A stretch of DNA of 14,803 nucleotides from JANOGU01 sp964499865 (lineage in GTDB: Bacteria; Pseudomonadota; Alphaproteobacteria; Rhodobacterales; Rhodobacteraceae). Below the pieces are notes generated by a model. That model was not told the origin of the DNA and ran no database searches. It saw only the letters and a list, made by a program, of their open reading frames with translations. Position numbers and translations under genes: made by a program. Below are positions 1 to 6,818 of this stretch, piece by piece. Location: assembly GCA_964499865.1 (NCBI GenBank), contig CAZCPY010000075.1:1-14803 (forward strand), given 5' to 3'. Position 1 is the stretch's first letter, and each line of letters starts with the position of its first letter.

Positions 1-117
1 TCTCTGTGGCGCTTTCCCTGGGGTTGCCCCCGCCGGGCGTTACCCGGCACCCTTGCTTCATGGAGTCCGGACTTTCCTCGGGCCTTGCGACCCGCGGTCA
101 TCCAGCCACCCGCGCGA
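1..117 (-). ncRNA. rnpB: RNase P RNA, 5' part, runs off the left edge
   Basis: Catalytic RNA of RNase P, which trims the 5' leader of tRNA precursors. Read on the minus strand, positions 79 to 62 carry the near-universal core GAGGAAAGTCCGGACTCC. Just upstream (94 to 79) is the P3 helix, CGGGTC-GCAA-GGCCCG, a 6-bp stem with a GCAA tetraloop. Downstream follow the expected segments: GCAAGGGTGCCGGGTAACG, a GGCGGGGGCAACCCC helix, then CAGGGAAAGCGCCACAGA at the window edge. About 117 nt of an RNA normally near 400 nt is present; the rest lies left of position 1. The 5' end is set from the probable promoter at 123-151 and is uncertain by a few bases. The gene follows the amidase on the same strand. 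Family identity is secure from the conserved core. Confidence 0.93.
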
Positions 118-122
118 GGCGG

Positions 123-151
123 CGGTTACGCGCCCGCTGCCGTGCCGTCAA
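123..151 (-). promoter_or_regulatory. probable sigma-70-type promoter of rnpB, overlapping the amidase stop codon
   Basis: On the minus strand a TTGACG (-35, 151-146) and a TAACCG (-10, 128-123) are separated by exactly 17 nt. The -10 begins with the TAA stop codon of the amidase gene, and the -35 lies in its last sense codons. A start about 6-7 nt downstream would fall near 117, where the RNase P RNA should begin. This positional fit is the main support, since the -10 is a weak match to TATAAT. A longer read-through transcript processed at its 5' end is the alternative. Confidence 0.55.
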
Positions 152-815
152 CGGGAAACCGCGCGGCAAGGTCGAGCGCGGCGCCCGCCTCGGCGGCGCT
201 CAGGGGGGCCGTCAGGTCGCCGCTCAGCCCGGGGAAGAAGCGCATGCGGAAGGCGGCAAGGCGAAGCGCCTGGTCCGCCGGGGGATAGCCGAAGCGCGTC
301 AGCGCGGTGCCGAACGCACCGGGGTCGGGTGCCGCGGGGGCCGCAACGGGCCAGACCGACAGCCCCTGCCGCGCCAGCGCGCGCCAGTCGAAGCGCGGGC
401 CGGGGTCGCGCTTGCGCTCGGGCGCCATGTCGGCATGCCCGATCACCGCCCGCGCCGGGATGCCCCAGCGGTCCATGACGCCCGCCAGCAGACGGGCCAG
501 CGCCGCCGTCTGCGGCGCCGCGAAGGGCTCGTTGCCGCCGTTCACCAGCTCGATCCCGATCGAGGCCGAATTCACGTCCGCCACCCCCCCCCAGGCCCCG
601 GCGCCGGCGTGCCAGGCGCGCAGGGATTCGTCCACCAGCGCCTCGGCGCGTCCGTCGCGGCCGATCAGCCAATGCGCCGAGACCTCGGCCGCGGGGTCGC
701 ACAGCCGCGCCCGCGCTTCGGAAAAGCTCTGCATGGCGGTATAGTGGATCACCACCAGCCGCGGCGTCGCCCCGCCGCGGCGCGGGCCGCAGTTGGGCGA
801 GGGGAAGCCGGACAC
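126..815 (-). CDS. N-acetylmuramoyl-L-alanine amidase, AmpD-like (Amidase_2 family)
   Basis: A 229-residue zinc amidase that cleaves the bond between N-acetylmuramic acid and the L-Ala stem peptide in muropeptide recycling or turnover. The protein opens with PSPNCGPRRGG and VVIHYTAM, typical of AmpD homologues. Probable zinc ligands are H24 (in VIHYTAM), H127 (in IGHADMAPERKRDPG) and D137; E89 in the SIGIELVN segment is the probable catalytic acid. It has no signal peptide, so a cytoplasmic role like AmpD is likely. The start is a GTG at 815: it keeps the conserved N-terminal PSPN...GPRR segment, and the next candidate start would delete it. No clear Shine-Dalgarno is seen, and only 10 nt separate it from the lipoprotein stop, suggesting translational coupling. 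Its TAA stop forms part of the proposed rnpB -10. I do not assign ampD, because alphaproteobacteria carry several members of this family. Confidence 0.9.
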   Translation of the reverse strand: MSGFPSPNCGPRRGGATPRLVVIHYTAMQSFSEARARLCDPAAEVSAHWLIGRDGRAEALVDESLRAWHAGAGAWGGVADVNSASIGIELVNGGNEPFAAPQTAALARLLAGVMDRWGIPARAVIGHADMAPERKRDPGPRFDWRALARQGLSVWPVAAPAAPDPGAFGTALTRFGYPPADQALRLAAFRMRFFPGLSGDLTAPLSAAEAGAALDLAARFPVDGTAAGA

Positions 816-825
816 GGGGATGCGC

Positions 826-1629
826 TCAGGGCGCCGCGGCGCGGAAGGGCCGGGGATCCCACAGGCAGGCAAAGCCGTCGCCGTCGGGGTCCAGCCCCAG
901 CCGGTCGCGCTCGGGGCCGCCGGCGTCGAGGAACGCCTCCTGCGCGCGGTCGGGTGAGCCGTAGCGGGCGCATCTGGCCGCGTTGTCGCCGCCGCGCAGG
1001 CCCGACCGGCGATAGACCGGCGTGCCCGGCGCATGGGTGGTCGAGACGGCAAAGGCCACGATGTTCGGCCCGGTGCTGGCGGGCCGTTCGGGCACCGCGG
1101 TGGGCTGCACGACGGTATACTGCGCGCGGTTGCGGGCGATGCGCGCGGCATCCGACTGGATCGTCTCGCGCGCCTTGACGGCAGCGAAATCGTTCTCGTC
1201 GGAAATCGTCGCCGGATTTGCGGGGTTGGCGGGGGCGGCCACACCCGCCACCTCGGGGCTGGTCGAGGCGATGCCCGCGAAGGTATCGGCGCGCGGGCGG
1301 CTGGCGTCGGTGGGGGCGGGCAGGGGTGCCGCGACCGCCGCCGGGGAAGGCGCCGCCGGGGAAGGCGCCGCGGGATCGGCCGCGTCGATCGCCGCGCCGA
1401 TGCGGTCGGGCGAAAAGCCCGGGGGCGGCACGGCCGTCGCAGGCGCTGCGGCAGTGGCCGACAGCGGCGATGCGGGCGGCGGCGCGCCGGTGGCCAGCGC
1501 GCGTTCGCGCTGGCGCAGGTAGTCGGAATAGTCGCCGAACCCCACGCCCGCCGCACTGTCGGGCACGGTGGGCGCACAGGCGCCGACCAGCAGGGCGGCC
1601 GAAAGGGCCAGGGGGACAAACGCGCGCAT
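826..1629 (-). CDS. Excalibur-domain lipoprotein, function unknown
   Basis: A 267-residue predicted lipoprotein. Residues 1-17 form a signal sequence, and LVGAC is a lipobox with C18 as the acylated cysteine. Residues about 50-190 are low-complexity, rich in Ala, Pro and Ser, and probably an unstructured tether. The C-terminus (about 215-258) is an Excalibur module, with acidic motif D247-P-D249-G-D251-G252-F-A-C255; C220 is the likely disulfide partner of C255. Excalibur domains are predicted extracellular calcium-binding modules. The ATG at 1629 is chosen because GGAG sits 9 nt upstream and it places the lipobox correctly; in-frame ATGs at 1647 and 1695 would add a basic extension before the signal. 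It lies 56 nt after gatA and 10 nt before the amidase, so a cell-envelope role beside the amidase is plausible but inferred. Confidence 0.85.
   Translation of the reverse strand: MRAFVPLALSAALLVGACAPTVPDSAAGVGFGDYSDYLRQRERALATGAPPPASPLSATAAAPATAVPPPGFSPDRIGAAIDAADPAAPSPAAPSPAAVAAPLPAPTDASRPRADTFAGIASTSPEVAGVAAPANPANPATISDENDFAAVKARETIQSDAARIARNRAQYTVVQPTAVPERPASTGPNIVAFAVSTTHAPGTPVYRRSGLRGGDNAARCARYGSPDRAQEAFLDAGGPERDRLGLDPDGDGFACLWDPRPFRAAAP
1336..1365 (-). repeat. 15-bp direct repeat, two perfect copies, inside the lipoprotein gene
   Basis: The unit CGCCGCCGGGGAAGG (plus strand) occurs twice back to back, 1336-1350 and 1351-1365. It encodes a duplicated PAAPS-type block in the Ala/Pro-rich linker. 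As a multiple of three it preserves frame; copy number may vary between strains. Confidence 0.85.
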
Positions 1630-1653
1630 GGCTATCTGCTCCGGCATGCGGAC

Positions 1654-1677
1654 GGGGCGCTGCGTGCGCCCCTTTTT
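1654..1677 (+). terminator. intrinsic-terminator-like hairpin, plus-strand orientation, gatA/lipoprotein junction
   Basis: GGGGCGC (1654-1660), loop TGCGT, GCGCCCC (1666-1672), then TTTTT (1673-1677): a 7-bp perfect stem with a U tract when read on the plus strand. No plus-strand gene lies upstream of it. On the minus strand, the direction of the flanking genes, the A tract precedes the stem and no U tract follows, so it should not stop the operon transcript. It might end antisense transcription or act as an mRNA-stabilising hairpin. Confidence 0.5.
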
Positions 1678-1685
1678 CCCGCGGG

Positions 1686-3164
1686 CTACCACCATTTCGC
1701 CGGTTTGGCCACAAACCCCGCCGCACGTTCCAGCACAGTGGCGTGATTGAGCAACGCCCCTTCCTCCCAGGGCCGCCCGATCAGCTGCAACCCGAGCGGC
1801 AGGCCGCTGCCCGACAGCCCCACCGGCACGGCCACGCCGGGCAGGCCGGCGAGGTTCAGCGTGACCGTGAAGACATCGTTGAGATACATCTCGATGGGGT
1901 CGGCCGACCCGACCTCGCCGATGCCGAAGGCGGGTGAGGGGGTGATGGGCGCCAGGATCGCGTCCACGCCTTCGGCGAAGGCCAGTTCGAAGTCGCGCCG
2001 GATCAGCGTGCGCACCTTGCGGGCGCGGTTGTAGTAGGCGTCGTAGAACCCCGCCGACAGGACGTAGGTGCCCACCATGATCCGGCGCTGCACCTCCGGC
2101 CCGAAGCCCTCGGCGCGGGTCTTCTCGTACATCTCGGTGATGCCGTCGCCCTGCGCCAGCCGGGCGCGGTGGCCGTAGCGCACCCCGTCGTAACGCGCGA
2201 GGTTGGACGAGGCCTCGGCCGGGGCGATGATGTAGTAGGTGGGCAGGGCGTATTTCGTGTGCGGCAGGCTGATGTCGCGGATCACCGCGCCCGCGTCGCG
2301 CAGCATCTCCATGCCGCGGACCCAGAGCGCGCCGATCTCCTCGGGCAGGCCGTCCAGCCGGTATTCGCGCGGGATGCCGATCACCTGGCCGCGGATGTCC
2401 CCGGTCAGCGCCGCCTCGAAATCGGGCACCGGCAGGTCGGCGGAGGTTGAATCCTTCGCGTCATGCCCGGCCATGGCGCGCAAGAGGATCGCCGCGTCGC
2501 GCACCGATTTGGCCATCGGGCCGGCCTGGTCGAGCGAGGAGGCATAGGCCACGATCCCCCAGCGGCTGACGCGGCCGTAGGTGGGCTTGATGCCGGTCAC
2601 GCCGCAGAATCCCGCGGGCTGGCGGATCGACCCGCCGGTGTCGGTCGCGGTCGCGGCAAGGCAGAGGTCCGCCGCCACCGCCGCCGCCGACCCGCCGGAG
2701 GACCCGCCGGGGCTGAGCTTGCGGTCGTCCACGCGCCAGGGGTTCACCGCCGGGCCGTAGCAGGAGGTCTCGTTGGACGAGCCCATGGCGAATTCGTCCA
2801 TGTTCAGCTTGCCCAGCATGACTGCGCCCGCGTCGAACAGCCTGGCGGTCACGGTGGAGTCGTATTCCGGCCGGAAGCCGCGCAGGATGTTCGATGCCGC
2901 CTGCGACAGCACGCCCTTGGTGCAGAACACGTCCTTGATCCCGAGCGGGATCCCGCAGAGGTCGGGCGCGTCGCCCGCGCGCAGCCGCGCATCCGCCGCG
3001 CGCGCCTGGTCCAGCGCGATGTCCGGCGTCTTGTGGACGAAGGCGTTCAGACCGTCGCCCGCGTCCATCGCCGTCATGCAGGCCATGGTCAGGTCGACGG
3101 CCGTGATCTCGCCCCTGCAGAGCGCGTCCCGCGCCTGCGCGACGGTCATCTCGTTGAGGCTCAT
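1686..3164 (-). CDS. gatA: Asp-tRNA(Asn)/Glu-tRNA(Gln) amidotransferase subunit A
   Basis: A 492-residue amidase-signature subunit of GatCAB. It releases ammonia from glutamine; the complex uses it to convert Glu-tRNA(Gln), and in many species Asp-tRNA(Asn), to the cognate aminoacyl-tRNA. The full signature is visible: catalytic Lys77 in GIPLGIKDVF, the Gly/Ser-rich segment SPGGSSGGSAAAVAA (151-165) with the probable cis-Ser at 155, and nucleophile Ser179 in DTGGSIRQPA. Length matches the family (about 485-495). The start overlaps the gatC stop in an ATGA arrangement (3161-3164), so the pair is translationally coupled. gatB is not in the window. Most alphaproteobacteria lack glutaminyl-tRNA synthetase, so this enzyme is probably essential (established for the group, not shown here). 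The gene ends TAG at 1686, 56 nt before the lipoprotein start. Confidence 0.97.
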   Translation of the reverse strand: MSLNEMTVAQARDALCRGEITAVDLTMACMTAMDAGDGLNAFVHKTPDIALDQARAADARLRAGDAPDLCGIPLGIKDVFCTKGVLSQAASNILRGFRPEYDSTVTARLFDAGAVMLGKLNMDEFAMGSSNETSCYGPAVNPWRVDDRKLSPGGSSGGSAAAVAADLCLAATATDTGGSIRQPAGFCGVTGIKPTYGRVSRWGIVAYASSLDQAGPMAKSVRDAAILLRAMAGHDAKDSTSADLPVPDFEAALTGDIRGQVIGIPREYRLDGLPEEIGALWVRGMEMLRDAGAVIRDISLPHTKYALPTYYIIAPAEASSNLARYDGVRYGHRARLAQGDGITEMYEKTRAEGFGPEVQRRIMVGTYVLSAGFYDAYYNRARKVRTLIRRDFELAFAEGVDAILAPITPSPAFGIGEVGSADPIEMYLNDVFTVTLNLAGLPGVAVPVGLSGSGLPLGLQLIGRPWEEGALLNHATVLERAAGFVAKPAKWW

Positions 3165-3448
3165 TCGACCACCTTCGGCACGGCAAAGAAGCCCTCGCGC
3201 GCTTCGGGCGCGTTCTTCAGGATCGCCTGCGCGATGCCCCCGTCGGTCACCCCGTCCGCGCGCCGTTTCAGCCGCATGGGGGTGACGCCGACCATCGGTT
3301 CCACGCCGGTGACATCGACCTCGCCCAGCTGCTCCATGAAGCCCAGGATGCCCGACAGCTTGATGGCCAGGTCGTCGAGGTCGTCCTCGGCCACGCGGAT
3401 GCGGGCCAGCCTGGCCACCTTGCGGGCGGTCTCGATGTCGATGGCCAT
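3161..3448 (-). CDS. gatC: Asp-tRNA(Asn)/Glu-tRNA(Gln) amidotransferase subunit C
   Basis: A 95-residue GatC, the small belt-like subunit that holds GatA and GatB together. It starts MAIDIETARKVARLARI, with a family-typical N-terminal helix, contains the conserved ILGFMEQL helix, and ends in the usual F-F-A-V-P-K-V-V-E motif (residues 87-95). The ATG at 3448 has GGAG 7 nt upstream. The TGA stop overlaps the gatA ATG by 4 nt. A plausible promoter lies at 3487-3515, so gatC is probably the first gene of a gatC-gatA-lipoprotein-amidase unit, separated from the upstream transporter gene by an intrinsic terminator. Confidence 0.96.
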   Translation of the reverse strand: MAIDIETARKVARLARIRVAEDDLDDLAIKLSGILGFMEQLGEVDVTGVEPMVGVTPMRLKRRADGVTDGGIAQAILKNAPEAREGFFAVPKVVE

Positions 3449-3486
3449 CTGCGGGCTCCGGCTGGGGTGACGGCTGAACCGGCGCC

Positions 3487-3515
3487 GGTCTAGCGGCGGG
3501 GGCGCGGGCGTGCAA
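3487..3515 (-). promoter_or_regulatory. candidate promoter of gatCA
   Basis: On the minus strand TTGCAC (3515-3510) and TAGACC (3492-3487) are spaced by 17 nt, in the gap between the BMP-gene terminator and the gatC start. A transcription start near 3480 would give a leader of about 32 nt that includes the gatC ribosome binding site. The -35 agrees with the alphaproteobacterial TTG-rich consensus; the -10 is only partial. Confidence 0.45.
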
Positions 3516-3544
3516 GGTCGGGACCGGAGCGGACCGCGGGGAAC

Positions 3545-3577
3545 GCAAAAGGGCGGACCCCCGCGGGGCCCGCCCTT
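3545..3577 (-). terminator. intrinsic terminator after the BMP binding-protein gene
   Basis: Read on the minus strand: AAGGGCGG (3577-3570), an inner CCCC-GCG-GGGG helix, CCGCCCTT (3556-3549), ending in a TTTT tract (3550-3547). The stem begins about 19 nt past the TAA stop of the substrate-binding protein gene. It marks the end of the proposed xdh/importer transcript and separates it from the gatCA unit. Confidence 0.8.
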
Positions 3578-3595
3578 CGGCCGTGCGCCGGCGCC

Positions 3596-4678
3596 TTACT
3601 TCGGAACTTCGGCGGTGATGCCTTCGACGAAGAAGTTCATCCCCGCCAGCGTGCCGTCGTCGATCACCTGGCCGGCGGCCAGGAATTCGGTGCCGTCCTG
3701 CTTTTTCAGCGGGCCGGTGAAGGGGTGGTAGGCGCCCGAGGCGATGCTGTCGCGCATCGCCTCGCCGGCGGCCTTCACCGCGTCGGGCACGCCGGTGATC
3801 TCGCCGATCTGCACCTCGCCGCCGCCGATGCCTTCCCAGGCGTCGGTCTGCGCATAGGTCCCGTCCAGCAGGGCGCCCACGCGCTTGATGTAGTAGGGCG
3901 CCCAGTTGTCGATGATCGAGGACACCCGCGGCGTGGGCTTGTAGTCGGCCATGTCGGTGGCCTGGCCGAAGCCCAGCACGGCGCCGCCGGTCTTGGCCAT
4001 CTCGGCCAGCGGCGCGGTCGAGTCGGTGTGCTGCATGATGACGTCGACGCCCTGCTCGATCATCGCCTTGGCGGCGTCGGCTTCCTTGGCCGGGTCGTAC
4101 CAGGTGTAGACCCAGATCACGACCAGCTCGGCGTTCGGGTTGACCTTGCGGGCATGGATGAAGGCCGAGTTGATGCCCATCATGACCTCGGGGATCGGGA
4201 ACGAGGCGATGTAGCCGATCTTGTTCGACTTGGTCAGCAGCCCCGCCATCGTGCCCAGCACCGCGCGGCCCTCGTAGAAACGGGCGTTGTAGGTCGACAC
4301 GTTGGGCTGCTCGCGCTTGTAGCCGGTGGCATGTTCGAACTTGATGTCGGGGAACTTGGCGGCGACGGCATTCGTCGCGTCCATGAAGCCGAAAGAGGTG
4401 GTGAAGATGATGTTGCAGCCCGACAGCGCCATCTGCGTCATCACCCGTTCGGCGTCGGCGCCTTCCGGCACGTTCTCCTGCCAGGCGATCTCGACACGGT
4501 CGCCGTAGGCTTCCTTGAGCGCCAGCGCACCGGCATGGTGCTGCTGGGTCCAGCCGCCGTCGGTGACGGGACCGACGTAGACGAAGCAGGCCTTGACCTT
4601 GTCCATCTGCGCCCGCGCCGCGCCGCCGAAACCGACGGTCAGCGCTGCTGCGGAGGCAATTAGGGTTCTGCGGTTCAT
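3596..4678 (-). CDS. BMP-family ABC transporter substrate-binding protein (probable purine or nucleoside binder)
   Basis: A 360-residue periplasmic ligand-binding protein of the Bmp/Med/PnrA family (PF02608 type). Residues 1-23 are a Sec signal with an AxA cleavage site (ARA|Q24). The mature part starts with the family pattern FVYVGPVTDGGWTQQHHAG, where the aromatic W is at the ligand site of related proteins. It also has IIFTTSFGFMDA and FARFYEGRA-like segments (ARFYEGRAVLGTMAG). The ATG at 4678 has a GGGAGA ribosome site 7 nt upstream. It is the last gene of the importer cluster, 54 nt after a permease gene and followed by an intrinsic terminator. The leader holds a short dyad, GGGGC/GCCCC at 4698-4714, that could stabilise this cistron. 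Known ligands in the family include purine nucleosides, autoinducer-2-like compounds and riboflavin; the adjacent xanthine dehydrogenase genes favour a purine base, but this is inference. Confidence 0.92.
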   Translation of the reverse strand: MNRRTLIASAAALTVGFGGAARAQMDKVKACFVYVGPVTDGGWTQQHHAGALALKEAYGDRVEIAWQENVPEGADAERVMTQMALSGCNIIFTTSFGFMDATNAVAAKFPDIKFEHATGYKREQPNVSTYNARFYEGRAVLGTMAGLLTKSNKIGYIASFPIPEVMMGINSAFIHARKVNPNAELVVIWVYTWYDPAKEADAAKAMIEQGVDVIMQHTDSTAPLAEMAKTGGAVLGFGQATDMADYKPTPRVSSIIDNWAPYYIKRVGALLDGTYAQTDAWEGIGGGEVQIGEITGVPDAVKAAGEAMRDSIASGAYHPFTGPLKKQDGTEFLAAGQVIDDGTLAGMNFFVEGITAEVPK

Positions 4679-4732
4679 TGTGTGGTCTCCCTGTGGCGGG
4701 GCGCTGACGGCCCCTGTTGAAAGCTGGCCGCC

Positions 4733-5659
4733 CTAGCGGGAGGCATGGAAGTTCTGTCCCAGCGCCGCCGGCGCGTTCCGGCTGGCGCGACCCTGCGACA
4801 TGATGACCAGCACCAGGATCGTTATCACGTACGGGGACATCGACAAGAGTTCGACCGGCACCGCGGCGCCTGCCGCCTGGAGATTGAGCTGCAGCACGCT
4901 GATCCCGCCGAAGAGGTAGGCACCGACCAGCACGCCCCAGGGCCGCCACGAGGCGAAGACCACGATGGCAAGCGCGATCCAGCCGGCGCCCGAGGTGATG
5001 CCGTCGGTCCATTGCGGCACCCGCACGAGGCTGAGATAGGCGCCCCCCAGGCCCGCCATCGCGCCGCCGAACAGGATCGCGGCCAGCCGGATGCGGGTGA
5101 CCTTGTAGCCGAGCGCATGGGCCGCATCGTGGCTTTCCCCGGTGGCGCGCAGGATCAGGCCGGTCCGGGTGAAGCGCAGCACCGCCCAGACCGCGGCCAC
5201 GGCGGCGATCGAGACATAGACCATCGGGTCATGCCCGAAGACCACCTTGCCCAGGACGGGGATGTCGGCCAGCGGCCCGAAGGGAACGGGGGCCGTGGCC
5301 GGCGGCTTGATGCCGACATAGCCCTGCCCGATCAGCGCCGCGAGGCCCAGGCCGAACAGCGTCAACGCCAGACCCGTGGCCACCTGGTTGGCCAGCAGGA
5401 CCTGCGTCAGCACCGCGAAGATCAGGCTCAGCGCCATGCCTCCCGCAGCCCCGCCGAGGAACCCGAGCGCCGGCGACCCGGTCCCCACCGCGGTGGCAAA
5501 GCCCGTCACCGCGCCGATGATCATCATTCCCTCGACGCCCAGGTTCAGCACGCCCGCCCTTTCCACCACCAGCTCGCCGATGGCCGCGAGGATGATCGGC
5601 ACCGCGGCCACCATCAGGGACGCGATCAGAAGCTCCAGCGAGATGCCGCCGATGGTCAT
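4733..5659 (-). CDS. ABC transporter inner-membrane permease (BPD_transp_2 family), second subunit
   Basis: A 308-residue hydrophobic permease. It has several membrane segments, e.g. about 10-28, 46-68, 75-100, 195-215, 235-260 and 275-292, and the motif NLGVEGMMIIGA (39-50) typical of the second permease of nucleoside/BMP importers. It pairs with the permease upstream to form the channel. The start is an ATG at 5659 that overlaps the upstream TGA by 4 nt (ATGA), with GAGG 7 nt upstream, so the two permeases are made in coupled, probably equal, amounts. In-frame open sequence continues upstream to 5986 but is a shadow of the first permease gene. Substrate is not readable from the permease itself. 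Confidence 0.92.
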   Translation of the reverse strand: MTIGGISLELLIASLMVAAVPIILAAIGELVVERAGVLNLGVEGMMIIGAVTGFATAVGTGSPALGFLGGAAGGMALSLIFAVLTQVLLANQVATGLALTLFGLGLAALIGQGYVGIKPPATAPVPFGPLADIPVLGKVVFGHDPMVYVSIAAVAAVWAVLRFTRTGLILRATGESHDAAHALGYKVTRIRLAAILFGGAMAGLGGAYLSLVRVPQWTDGITSGAGWIALAIVVFASWRPWGVLVGAYLFGGISVLQLNLQAAGAAVPVELLSMSPYVITILVLVIMSQGRASRNAPAALGQNFHASR

Positions 5660-6744
5660 GCCTTCACCTCGCGGGCCGCGAAACGGACGCGGTAGTTGGA
5701 CAGAAGATCCACCGCCAGCAGGAAGAACAGAAGCATCCCCTGGAAGGCCTGGATCGCGGCCGAGGGCAGGCTCATCTGGAACTGCGCCAGCTCGCCGCCG
5801 ATGTAGGTCAGCGCCATCAGGAGCCCCGCAAGCAGGATGCCGACGGGGTTCAGCCGCCCGAGGAAGGCCACGATGATCGCGGTGAAGCCGTAGCCCACGT
5901 TGAAGTCGATGCTGATCTGCCCCGCGGGTCCCGTCACCTCGAACAGCCCCGCAAGGCCCGCCAGCGCGCCCGACAGCCCCATGCACAGGATCGTCAGCCG
6001 CGCGGGCGACACGCCGGCATAGCGCGCGGCCTTGGGCGCCTGGCCGGTCAGCTTGATCTGGAAGCCGAGGATGTGGCGCTGCAACAGGACCTGGGCCGCG
6101 ATCACCGCGACGAAGGCCGCAATCACGCCCCAGTGCATGCCGGTGCCGGGCAGAAGCTCCACGTTCTGCGCCGCGGGGTAGGAGGAGAAATTGCGGCTGC
6201 CCGGGAACCCTGCACCTTCGGGGTTGCGCAGGAAGCCCAGCGCCGCCGAGGCCAGGATGTTCTGCGCGACGTAGACCAGCAGCAGCGAGACGAGGATCTC
6301 GTTGGTGCGGAAATAGACCTTCAGGATCGCCGGGATCATCGCCCAGGCCCAGCCGCCGAGCGCGCCCGCCAGCACCATGACCGGAAAGATCAGCCGGTTC
6401 CCGGTCGGGAAGACCGCCAGCCCGACCGCGGCGCCGATGATCGCGCCCATGATGTACTGCCCCTCCGCGCCGATGTTCCAGATGCCCGCGCGGAAGCCGA
6501 GCGACAGGCCGATGGCGATCAGGATGAGCGGCCCCGCCTTCACCAGAAGCTGCGGCCGGGTGTAGCTTGCGACCTGCGCGTTGAAGAGCGGGTCCCAGAA
6601 GATGATGCGGATCGCCTCGACCGGGTTCTTGCCCAGGATGGCGAACAGGATGCCGCCCGCGACCATGGTCAGGATCACCGCCAGCACCGGCGTGGCGCCG
6701 ATCCAGAATCGGCTGGGCGAGGGGCGTTTTTCAAGCCGCAGCAT
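5656..6744 (-). CDS. ABC transporter inner-membrane permease (BPD_transp_2 family), first subunit
   Basis: A 362-residue permease with a short basic N-terminus (MLRLEKRPSPSR), a first membrane helix at about 14-37, then a family-typical periplasmic stretch (about 40-65) and further helices from 66 onward. The signature NIGAEGQYIMGA (90-101) and later GYGFTAIIVAFLGRLNP mark it as the larger permease of sugar/nucleoside-type importers linked to BMP binding proteins. The ATG at 6744 has GGAGG 8 nt upstream. It is separated from the ATPase gene by 74 nt containing two strong AT-rich palindromes (6766-6811), so its expression may be set separately from the ATPase. The stop overlaps the second permease start. 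Confidence 0.92.
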   Translation of the reverse strand: MLRLEKRPSPSRFWIGATPVLAVILTMVAGGILFAILGKNPVEAIRIIFWDPLFNAQVASYTRPQLLVKAGPLILIAIGLSLGFRAGIWNIGAEGQYIMGAIIGAAVGLAVFPTGNRLIFPVMVLAGALGGWAWAMIPAILKVYFRTNEILVSLLLVYVAQNILASAALGFLRNPEGAGFPGSRNFSSYPAAQNVELLPGTGMHWGVIAAFVAVIAAQVLLQRHILGFQIKLTGQAPKAARYAGVSPARLTILCMGLSGALAGLAGLFEVTGPAGQISIDFNVGYGFTAIIVAFLGRLNPVGILLAGLLMALTYIGGELAQFQMSLPSAAIQAFQGMLLFFLLAVDLLSNYRVRFAAREVKA

Positions 6745-6765
6745 CGGCGCAGCCTCCGGGGCAGG

Positions 6766-6811
6766 GCAAATTCCCTGGAAGGAATTTGCAAATTTCTTCG
6801 AAGAAATTTGC
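6766..6811. repeat. tandem pair of AT-rich palindromes between ATPase and permease genes
   Basis: Two 24-bp inverted repeats share a GC dinucleotide at 6788-6789. The right one is perfect: GCAAATTTCTTC (6788-6799) followed by its exact complement GAAGAAATTTGC (6800-6811). The left one has arms GCAAATTCC (6766-6774) and GGAATTTGC (6781-6789) around a 6-nt loop. The two units are diverged copies of one another. The block is strikingly AT-rich against its neighbours and has no downstream T tract on either strand. In the minus-strand mRNA it would form two adjacent hairpins just before the permease ribosome site. Possible roles are an RNA processing or stability element, an attenuator, or tandem operator half-sites. 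Confidence 0.85.
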
Positions 6812-6818
6812 GCGGCAC

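Noticed and set aside
1686..5012. A long minus-strand frame that would fuse gatA with upstream sequence
   Set aside because: The upstream part is a shadow of gatC, the BMP gene and a permease in another frame. The gatA ATG at 3164 overlaps the gatC stop and matches the family N-terminus.
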